The translations under genes and the position numbers were made by a program. The notes under the pieces were generated by a model. The model was not told where the DNA came from and did not search any database. It saw only the letters and a program-made list of their open reading frames with translations. From NCBI GenBank assembly GCA_003156615.1, contig PMHI01000568.1, forward strand, positions 7,869 through 13,850: a DNA stretch of 5,982 bases. The letters are read 5' to 3'. Source of the DNA: Acidobacteriaceae bacterium (GTDB taxonomy: Bacteria; Acidobacteriota; Terriglobia; Terriglobales; SbA1). Positions 1-5,305 of the stretch are shown in pieces (the stretch's first letter is position 1; each line of letters begins with the position of its first letter).

Positions 1-36
1 AGCTCGCAAAGCATGAGTGCTAAAAGTACAATTCCC

Positions 37-64
37 TTGACACGAATTTATTCGGGAGTATATT
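37..64 (+). promoter_or_regulatory. Predicted sigma-70-type promoter of the five-gene operon
   Basis: A perfect -35 hexamer TTGACA (37-42) is followed after 16 bases by TATATT (59-64), a five-of-six match to the -10 consensus. Transcription would begin near base 71, leaving an untranslated leader of roughly 110 bases before the cupin start at 184. The surrounding 100 bases are clearly more AT-rich than the genes downstream, as expected of a promoter region. No other comparable promoter was seen between the plus-strand genes, so it may drive the whole set. The hexamers and spacing are seen directly; promoter activity is inferred. Confidence 0.6.
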
Positions 65-140
65 TAATCGCGAAGTTTATTGCAATCGATTTCATGATTG
101 GCGCACAATTCGTTCTCCATCGTGTTATCGGTTCCACTGC

Positions 141-158
141 GCCGGGCTACGGCCCGGC
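141..158 (+). promoter_or_regulatory. Leader hairpin with UACG tetraloop
   Basis: GCCGGGC (141-147) and GCCCGGC (152-158) form a perfect seven-pair, almost all-GC stem around the loop TACG. In RNA this gives C(UACG)G, a member of the unusually stable UNCG tetraloop class. The hairpin lies in the predicted leader, about 13 bases before the Shine-Dalgarno of the cupin gene. No run of T follows it, so it does not look like an intrinsic terminator. It could protect the 5' end, affect ribosome loading or be a protein-binding site; which of these is unknown. Confidence 0.55.
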
Positions 159-170
159 TATCGCCATAGG

Positions 171-179
171 AAAGGAAAG
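171..179 (+). promoter_or_regulatory. Ribosome binding site that sets the cupin start at TTG 184
   Basis: The purine run AAAGGAAAG ends four bases before TTG 184, and its AAGGA core sits seven bases upstream, a normal spacing. The only upstream ATGs in the same frame, at 13 and 94, lack a comparable Shine-Dalgarno, and ATG 13 also lies before the predicted promoter. This site is therefore the main argument for starting the cupin at 184. Confidence 0.55.
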
Positions 180-183
180 TCAC

Positions 184-582
184 TTGAAAATAGTAAGAGC
201 TTGGGAAGAAAAGGGGGTCGAGATTCCCGCCCCTTTCCAGCGTCAGATCAAGGTGCTGTTTGCTCCGGACAAGGAAGGGGTTGAGGAAATTACTTTCAGT
301 CATGCCATCCTTCCACCCAACGGAAGGACCGACTACCATTCCCACGACCGGCCCGAACTGATCTACATCGTCTCAGGCAGAGGAATTTGTGTGCACGAAG
401 GCGAAGAGACGCTGGTACAAGAGGATGTGGCACTCTGGGTCCCGGCTGGTGAACGCCATCAGATGATCAATTCCGGGGATGTGCCCTTGAAACTGGCCAC
501 CGTTTTTGTCCCAGCCTATACCGCTAGCAGCAACTACCGCCGTTGCCTAATTGCAGCCGAAGCTGCGGCATCCAAAAGATAA
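184..582 (+). CDS. Single-domain cupin protein
   Basis: A small (132 aa) cytoplasmic cupin, probably a metal-binding isomerase-like or sugar-binding protein; the exact reaction cannot be read from sequence. Cupin motif 1 is clear: G47, H52, H54, E58 and G65, with the HxHxxxE metal ligands intact. Motif 2 is also clear: P87, G89, H92 and N96, with H92 as the fourth ligand, although the usual leading glycine is Asp81. There is no signal peptide. The frame stays open back to ATG 13, which would give 189 aa, but the extra 57 residues look non-family, span the promoter and hairpin and lack a ribosome site, so TTG 184 is preferred. The protein then begins directly with the beta-strand MKIVRAWEEKG. 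Its stop codon is one base before the next gene, implying co-translation. A role beside the TIM-barrel enzyme in sugar or sugar-acid metabolism is inferred. Confidence 0.85.
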   Translation: MKIVRAWEEKGVEIPAPFQRQIKVLFAPDKEGVEEITFSHAILPPNGRTDYHSHDRPELIYIVSGRGICVHEGEETLVQEDVALWVPAGERHQMINSGDVPLKLATVFVPAYTASSNYRRCLIAAEAAASKR

Positions 583-583
583 C

Positions 584-1396
584 GTGCGCCTTGGCATTAG
601 TTCGTGGACCTATCCCTGGGCAATCGGAGTTCACGGGTTTCCGCCACCGGCTCGACCGATTCGACTGGCGGATTTGCTTGAGAGAGCCTCGGCACTCGGG
701 GTTGGAGTTCTGCAAGTGGCGGACAACCTGCCGCTACACCAGTTGGACCCGTCCGAGATCCGCGACGCTCGGGATCAGGCTGCCAGTCTGGGCATTACAA
801 TCGAACTCGGAATGCGGGGCGTCGAGCCAGCCAGCCTGCTCCGTTACCTGAGTCTTGCGGTCAGCTTCGACGCTGTGCTGGTTCGAACTCTCACTCACAG
901 CGTTGAATCGAAGCCATCGCTGGAACAGGCCGGGAAGTGGATTCGGGAGGTTCTGCCGGAATTTGAGGCACAAGGAGTCACGCTCTGCTTGGAGAACTAC
1001 GAAGCGCATTCCTGCCACGATGTCGCCGCTCTCGTGCGGCAATTGGAAAGCGCTCGCCTGGGCATCTGCCTGGATACGGTGAACTCGCTGGGTGCGCTTG
1101 AAACCCCAGAACGCGTGGTGAAAGTCCTAGCTCCTTTGACAGTGAACCTTCATGTCAAGGATTTCGTGATCGACCGGGTGCCGGAGATGATGGGCTTCGT
1201 TGTGCGCGGAGCCCCGGCCGGAGCCGGACGGCTGGATATTCCCTGGCTGCTCGATGAATTGCCCAGAGGCGATCACGTGTCGGCAATCCTTGAGCAATGG
1301 CCACCATGGGGTGCGTCCATCGAGGCGACGATCGCAACGGAGCAGGCCTGGGCCGAGCAAGGGGTTCAATACCTCCGCTCCTGCGGGTGTACGTAA
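584..1396 (+). CDS. Sugar phosphate isomerase/epimerase-like TIM-barrel protein (xylose isomerase-like, AP endonuclease 2 fold)
   Basis: A roughly 270-residue cytoplasmic TIM-barrel protein of the xylose isomerase-like superfamily, whose members isomerise, epimerise, dehydrate or eliminate on sugars and cyclitols using a divalent metal. From GTG 584 it opens with the first barrel strand MRLGISSWTYPW. The four expected metal ligands are all visible at strand ends: E137 (CLENYE), D164 (CLDTVNS), H190 (NLHVKDF) and E237 (ILEQWPPW). A GAGRLDIPWLL segment before the last strands is also typical. The length fits the family. GTG 584 lies one base after the cupin stop, suggesting translational coupling. 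An in-frame TTG at 551, overlapping the cupin end, would add 11 polar residues; neither start has a strong Shine-Dalgarno. The substrate is unknown. A hydroxypyruvate isomerase-, IolE- or tagatose epimerase-like activity, or a 3-keto-glycoside lyase activity, would all be compatible with the fold. Confidence 0.88.
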   Translation: MRLGISSWTYPWAIGVHGFPPPARPIRLADLLERASALGVGVLQVADNLPLHQLDPSEIRDARDQAASLGITIELGMRGVEPASLLRYLSLAVSFDAVLVRTLTHSVESKPSLEQAGKWIREVLPEFEAQGVTLCLENYEAHSCHDVAALVRQLESARLGICLDTVNSLGALETPERVVKVLAPLTVNLHVKDFVIDRVPEMMGFVVRGAPAGAGRLDIPWLLDELPRGDHVSAILEQWPPWGASIEATIATEQAWAEQGVQYLRSCGCT

Positions 1397-1466
1397 AAGT
1401 TCGTGAATATGCCTCGGCCCAGAAAGCGAACTATGGCGAGACAATCTGGCTTCGCTGGACTTCATT

Positions 1467-1474
1467 AAAAGGAG
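1467..1474 (+). promoter_or_regulatory. Strong ribosome binding site that sets the permease start at GTG 1483
   Basis: AAAAGGAG lies eight bases before GTG 1483. The permease frame is open much further upstream, to ATG 1297 inside the preceding gene, but the 62 extra residues are a polar, non-membrane sequence encoded in an overlapping frame. This Shine-Dalgarno fixes the likely real start. The 86 bases between the two genes (1397-1482) show no convincing promoter or terminator. Confidence 0.75.
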
Positions 1475-1482
1475 ATGCCAAC

Positions 1483-2988
1483 GTGTCCGGTAGCACTAGT
1501 ACAGAGAATGCCGATTCTGGGCTGCGGAACAATTCTCTCGGTCTTGCAGAATTGGTATTCCACGCGGTTACGCACATCGCACCGGCTACGGGCGTGGTGT
1601 TTATATTCCCCGCTATCGCCCTCCAGGCAGGCCCCCTCATGCCGATCTCATTCCTGCTCTCCACCATTGTCTGTTTTTTCATCGGCAACACCGTATTCGA
1701 GTTCTCAAAGTATGTACCCTCGAGCGGCGGTTACTATTCATTCGCGACTCGCGGATTAGGCAGCCGCAGCGGCTTCGTGGCGACCTGGAGCTACTTGATT
1801 TATGAGATTTTCGGTGGCTTCGCTGCGGTTGGGTTTCTCGGCTATCTTCTTTCCGATACCCTTAAGATGGAATTCCATCTGGAAATCCCATGGTGGACTT
1901 TCGCATTGGCTACGACTGCATTGGTATGGATGCTCACTCACCGCGGTATTCGGCTTTCGGCGCGCATCACGACGGCCTTAGGAGCTCTCGAACTGCTCAT
2001 CATGTTAGCGCTTGGAATCACGTTCTTGATCCGGCCCGGCCCCGGTTCCTCTTATTTGGTTCCGCTGACACCCACTTCCTCGGCCCATCCACTTCGAAGC
2101 ATCCTGGCTGGCATGGTTTTCTCCATCCTCGCGCTTACCGGCTTTGAAGCTCCAGCGCCACTTGCCCAGGAAGCTCGCCTTCCCAACAAATCCATTGGCC
2201 AGGCAGTCATGCTCTCGTTAATCACTACCGGCATCTTCTTCACCTTCATGGCCTATGCGAGCGCGATCGGTTGGGGCACTGGCAACATGGATGCCTTCGC
2301 TTCCAACGCCAATCCATACTATGTGCTCGGCCATTCGCAGTGGGGAGCTGCCTGGTGGCTCGTTATCCTCGCTCTCATCAACTGCGCTGTCGCTGTTGGC
2401 ATCGCCTGCACCAACTCCGCGTCGCGGGTGATGTATACGATGGGTCGGGCGGGCACACTGCCCTCCAGCTTTGGGCGTATCCATCCTATACACCGAACTC
2501 CCACGGTTGCGATCGGAGTCGCGCAGATAGTTGGAGTAGTCGCGATCCTTCTTGTCGGATTTGTCTTACGGCCCGACTATATCTTCGATTTCCTTGGAAC
2601 GATTGTGACTTTCGCAGTCATCCTCCTCTACGTGATGGCGAACATAGCTTTAACGCGTTATATGCGCCGCGAACAACGAGTCCGCTTCACAGTTTGGCGA
2701 CATCTGTTAGTCCCATCCGTCGCCACGCTCGCCTTGATCCCTGTCTTGTTTGTCACTCTGTATCCGCTTCCTCCCTGGCCCTACAACCTCACACCATATC
2801 TGTTTCTCGTGTCACTCATCGCTGGCATCGCCTACATGTACTGGCGGGAATGGCGCAATCCTGGAACTCTTCAGCGAGGTGCAATGATGATTACCGGCAG
2901 TGAAAGGGCTGGAGTAGGCGACGCCGAAAAGTTCAAATCCGTATTCGCAAAAAGAGAAAGTTGCGAGGTTCTGGAGCAGGAGAAATGA
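1483..2988 (+). CDS. APC-superfamily permease (amino acid permease-like)
   Basis: A 501-residue inner-membrane secondary transporter of the amino acid-polyamine-organocation superfamily. About twelve hydrophobic segments can be read, near residues 24-49, 53-72, 98-125, 135-152, 160-183, 205-222, 240-263, 288-310, 340-362, 366-390, 408-428 and 436-455. The first helix is broken at APATG, where APC proteins unwind to bind substrate. The sixth helix runs into TGFEAPAPLAQEARLPNKS, a close match to the family signature at the end of helix 6. The SASRVMYTMGRAGTLP loop after helix 8 is also typical. A polar cytosolic tail of about 45 residues follows the last helix. The start is set by a strong Shine-Dalgarno. 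The stop overlaps the glucokinase start as ATGA, so the two are probably translationally coupled. The family mostly carries amino acids and amines, yet the neighbours are sugar enzymes; an amino sugar, glycosyl amine or sugar acid is possible but unproven. Confidence 0.9.
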   Translation: MSGSTSTENADSGLRNNSLGLAELVFHAVTHIAPATGVVFIFPAIALQAGPLMPISFLLSTIVCFFIGNTVFEFSKYVPSSGGYYSFATRGLGSRSGFVATWSYLIYEIFGGFAAVGFLGYLLSDTLKMEFHLEIPWWTFALATTALVWMLTHRGIRLSARITTALGALELLIMLALGITFLIRPGPGSSYLVPLTPTSSAHPLRSILAGMVFSILALTGFEAPAPLAQEARLPNKSIGQAVMLSLITTGIFFTFMAYASAIGWGTGNMDAFASNANPYYVLGHSQWGAAWWLVILALINCAVAVGIACTNSASRVMYTMGRAGTLPSSFGRIHPIHRTPTVAIGVAQIVGVVAILLVGFVLRPDYIFDFLGTIVTFAVILLYVMANIALTRYMRREQRVRFTVWRHLLVPSVATLALIPVLFVTLYPLPPWPYNLTPYLFLVSLIAGIAYMYWREWRNPGTLQRGAMMITGSERAGVGDAEKFKSVFAKRESCEVLEQEK

Positions 2989-4088
2989 CAGAGAGAACCG
3001 TAATTCTGGCGGGCGATGTTGGCGGCACTAAAATCCATTTAGCGCTGTATGACTTTAGGGAAGGCAAACTTGCGCATATCCGCGACCAACGTTATCCGGC
3101 CCGACAATATTCAGGACTGGAGGAGATCGCAAAAGAGTTCCTGGGTGTGGACGAGGCGACCATGGCGTGTTTCGGTGTGCCAGGCCCGGTGCGCGAGGGA
3201 CGTCTGCGGCTCACCAACCTGCCGTGGACGCTGGACAGTCGTCAACTGGCCGCCGACCTGAAGATCGGGCACGTCTTCCTGATCAACGACATGGAGGCCA
3301 GTGGCTACGGTTTGGCCGAGCTTTCTCCCGATCAGGTCTACACCTTGAGCGAAGGCCACGCTCTGCCAACCGGCAACCGCGCCCTGATCGCCGCCGGTAC
3401 CGGTTTGGGTGAAGTCTACTTGGTATGGAACGGCCACCGCCTCATACCTTATCCCTCCGAGGGCGCTCATGTAGACTACGCGCCGCGCGACGAAGATGAG
3501 TTTGATCTGCTGCGCTACCTTATGCAGAAGTACAAAGGTCGAGTCAGCTACGATCGTGTGGTCACCGGTCCAGGGTTAACCAACATCTACGAGTTTCTGC
3601 GCGACATCCGCCGCATGGAAGTTCCGGTCTGGCTGGCCGAACGTATCGCCGTTGAGGACCCCAACGCCGTCATTTGCGAATTGGCGCTGGCCTGCGAAAG
3701 CGAGATATGCGTGAAAGCGGTGGATAGGTTCGTATCCGCGTATGGCGCCGAAGCCGGTAACCTGGCGCTCAAAGTGTTGTCTGCCGGTGGCCTCTACGTT
3801 GGCGGGGGCATCGCTCCTCGCATCCTGGAGAAGCTCAAGCGGGGGACTTTCATGGAAGCCTTTACCGACAAAGGGCGCCTAAGCCCCGTCCTTGTCAACA
3901 TGCCGGTGCACATTGTCCTTGAGAGCCGCGCTGCGCTGCTTGGAGCAGCCGCGTATGCTCGAGCCCGCGCCGCCGAACTCACCGGAAGTTCGCCGCTTGC
4001 AGCCTCGGGCGGAATCTTAGAACCACAGTCCGTGAGAATCAGCCGCACTCCGCCACAAGCAAAGGACGAACTCCCTTGGAGGGTGTGA
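2985..4088 (+). CDS. glk: Glucokinase (E. coli Glk type)
   Basis: A 367-residue cytoplasmic kinase that transfers phosphate from ATP to glucose, giving glucose 6-phosphate. The ATP-binding DVGGTK lies at residues 11-16, and LTNLPWTLD (76-84) matches the family. LINDMEA (99-105) supplies the sugar-binding Asn101 and the catalytic base Asp102. AAGTGLG (136-142) is the second phosphate loop. Glu159 and His162 (EGAHVDYAPRDE) are sugar ligands, and GPGL follows at 195-198. The glutamate equivalent to E. coli Glu187 is Asp190 here, and the usual EGGH is EGAH. About 40 C-terminal residues extend past the normal end with no recognisable domain. ATG 2985 overlaps the permease stop (ATGA), with GGAG eight bases upstream. 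An earlier in-frame start at 2961 would add only eight residues and is less likely. The best match is the glucokinase family PF02685 rather than ROK kinases, whose cysteine-rich zinc motif is absent. Residue correspondences to E. coli are from memory. Confidence 0.9.
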   Translation: MTERTVILAGDVGGTKIHLALYDFREGKLAHIRDQRYPARQYSGLEEIAKEFLGVDEATMACFGVPGPVREGRLRLTNLPWTLDSRQLAADLKIGHVFLINDMEASGYGLAELSPDQVYTLSEGHALPTGNRALIAAGTGLGEVYLVWNGHRLIPYPSEGAHVDYAPRDEDEFDLLRYLMQKYKGRVSYDRVVTGPGLTNIYEFLRDIRRMEVPVWLAERIAVEDPNAVICELALACESEICVKAVDRFVSAYGAEAGNLALKVLSAGGLYVGGGIAPRILEKLKRGTFMEAFTDKGRLSPVLVNMPVHIVLESRAALLGAAAYARARAAELTGSSPLAASGGILEPQSVRISRTPPQAKDELPWRV

Positions 4089-4093
4089 GCACT

Positions 4094-4099
4094 GGAGGG
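4094..4099 (+). promoter_or_regulatory. Ribosome binding site of the serine hydrolase
   Basis: GGAGGG lies four to five bases before ATG 4104, within the 15-base gap after the glucokinase stop. This start also places a signal peptide at the very N-terminus, which confirms it. Confidence 0.7.
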
Positions 4100-4103
4100 T
4101 GAT

Positions 4104-5264
4104 ATGAAACGAGCAATCGCATTCTTGGTCGTCGTCAGCATTGTTTTGCCCCAGACCCTATTCGCATCCGATGTTTACGCTCCTCCTCCCGAGTCGGCTG
4201 GCGGCTGGCGCTGGTGCAAAACTCCCGATGAAGTACGTTCCCTGGCGGGCATGGATCCTGACAAGCTAAACCTGATCAGGGATAGGTTCCTGCAACTGTT
4301 CGCCGGACCGTGGCAGATAGTGATTATCCGCAAAGGCTATCTCGTTGCTGAGTGGTATGGCGCTCCGACGATGCCAACCACGACGTTCGACGGCTGGTCC
4401 TGCACGAAGTCGTCGACCGGAATCGCTTTCGGTCTGCTTTTGGATGACAGTCTCCACCACAAACTCCCGCACGATGCGCAGATTAATCTCGATACTCCTA
4501 TTTATGATTTTGTCCCCGAGGGTTTCCCCCTCACTGATCCTGAGAAGAAGAACATCAAATTACGGCATGTACTTTCGATGACCTCCGGAATCCCTGGCGA
4601 GGACCATGGGTTGATCGGACTTAGTGCGGCGCCGGGAGGGGGCGACTTCGAGATTGCCCTGGGAAAGCAACCGAACCGCTTTGGAAAATGGGCCGACAAA
4701 TTGACCAGCGAGCCCGGCACCGCCTGGGAATACTCTGACACAGGCTTCGCGCATTTGTCCCTCTTCTTCTACCACGCGACCGGACGGGAACTTGCCGATG
4801 TCATGAAAGAGAGAGTCTTCGACCCCATCGGCATCGAGAATCTTGGCTGGGACTGGCAAGGCGGCGTGGCCGGTAATATTGGACCGCATACCAACCCACA
4901 TAGCGGCCTGCGTTTCTCCGCTCGCGACTTCGCGCGTTTGGGTTACCTGATGGCGCATGATGGAAAATGGCGAGGCAAAGAGATAGTTCCGCACTGGTGG
5001 ATCGAAACGGCCACCAAGAGTTCCCAGCAATTGAATCCCAGCTACGGATATACGTTTTGGGTCAATACCGACAGAGTGCTGTGGCCGACCGCACCAAGGG
5101 ATGCCTTCGCCTTCCGGGGCTTTACTGCTAGCCGACTTTATATCGTGCCATCTCTGGACCTGGTCGTCGCAAGATTGGGATACGCTCCTCAAAACTGGGG
5201 AGAAGAAACCCTCTTGCCCGCGGTGCTTGCCGCGATCATAGACTCGCCAAATACCAGAAAGTGA
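4104..5264 (+). CDS. Secreted serine hydrolase of the class C beta-lactamase/esterase family
   Basis: A 386-residue exported protein with the beta-lactamase/transpeptidase fold (PF00144 type). Residues 1-26 form a signal peptide: MKR, a hydrophobic core, and possible cleavage after Ala21 or Ala26 (VYA). No lipobox cysteine is present, so a soluble periplasmic or extracellular protein is expected. The nucleophile motif SxxK is Ser99-Cys-Thr-Lys102, followed by helix SSTGIAFG. The second motif is Tyr210-Ser-Asp212, where YSN is usual. LRHVLSMTSGIP (153-164) and FSARDFARLGYLMAHDGKW (271-289) are family hallmarks. Near the C-terminus, FRGFTASRLYIVPSLDLVVA takes the place of the KTG or HGG box. 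Family members include esterases, D-amino peptidases and 6-aminohexanoate-oligomer hydrolases; true beta-lactamase activity is unlikely given the missing KTG. The gene starts 15 bases after glucokinase and is probably the last gene of the operon. Removal of an acyl or peptidyl group from the transported compound is a guess. Confidence 0.88.
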   Translation: MKRAIAFLVVVSIVLPQTLFASDVYAPPPESAGGWRWCKTPDEVRSLAGMDPDKLNLIRDRFLQLFAGPWQIVIIRKGYLVAEWYGAPTMPTTTFDGWSCTKSSTGIAFGLLLDDSLHHKLPHDAQINLDTPIYDFVPEGFPLTDPEKKNIKLRHVLSMTSGIPGEDHGLIGLSAAPGGGDFEIALGKQPNRFGKWADKLTSEPGTAWEYSDTGFAHLSLFFYHATGRELADVMKERVFDPIGIENLGWDWQGGVAGNIGPHTNPHSGLRFSARDFARLGYLMAHDGKWRGKEIVPHWWIETATKSSQQLNPSYGYTFWVNTDRVLWPTAPRDAFAFRGFTASRLYIVPSLDLVVARLGYAPQNWGEETLLPAVLAAIIDSPNTRK

Positions 5265-5305
5265 CCCAAATGCGAAAGAGCCATGCGCACGCTCCACCGT
5301 GCACG
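5265..5305. other. Convergent junction with a weak hairpin
   Basis: These 41 bases separate the ends of two converging genes. GCACG (5287-5291) and CGTGC (5298-5302) can pair around a six-base loop CTCCAC. No T-run follows on either strand, so a bidirectional intrinsic terminator is not supported; termination may be Rho-dependent or lie inside the opposing gene. Confidence 0.3.

Noticed and set aside
141..158. The leader hairpin as an intrinsic terminator of an upstream gene
   Set aside because: The bases after the stem (TATCGCC) contain no T-run, and the hairpin lies downstream of the predicted promoter.
1297..1482. Upstream extension of the permease frame into the TIM-barrel gene
   Set aside because: It would add 62 polar residues out of frame over conserved coding sequence, while GTG 1483 has a strong Shine-Dalgarno and gives a normal APC N-terminus.
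2271..2903. A 210-codon plus-strand open frame in another frame inside the permease
   Set aside because: It lies wholly inside the membrane protein coding region and its product is rich in Arg, His, Ser and Cys with no recognisable domain.
4560..5297. A 245-codon minus-strand open frame opposite the serine hydrolase
   Set aside because: It is antisense to a gene with clear catalytic motifs and a signal peptide. Its translation shows no family motif and has an arginine- and glycine-rich, low-information character typical of an antisense shadow.
5287..5302. Possible bidirectional terminator between the converging genes
   Set aside because: The stem is only five pairs and no T-run follows on either strand, so it is listed only as a weak hairpin.
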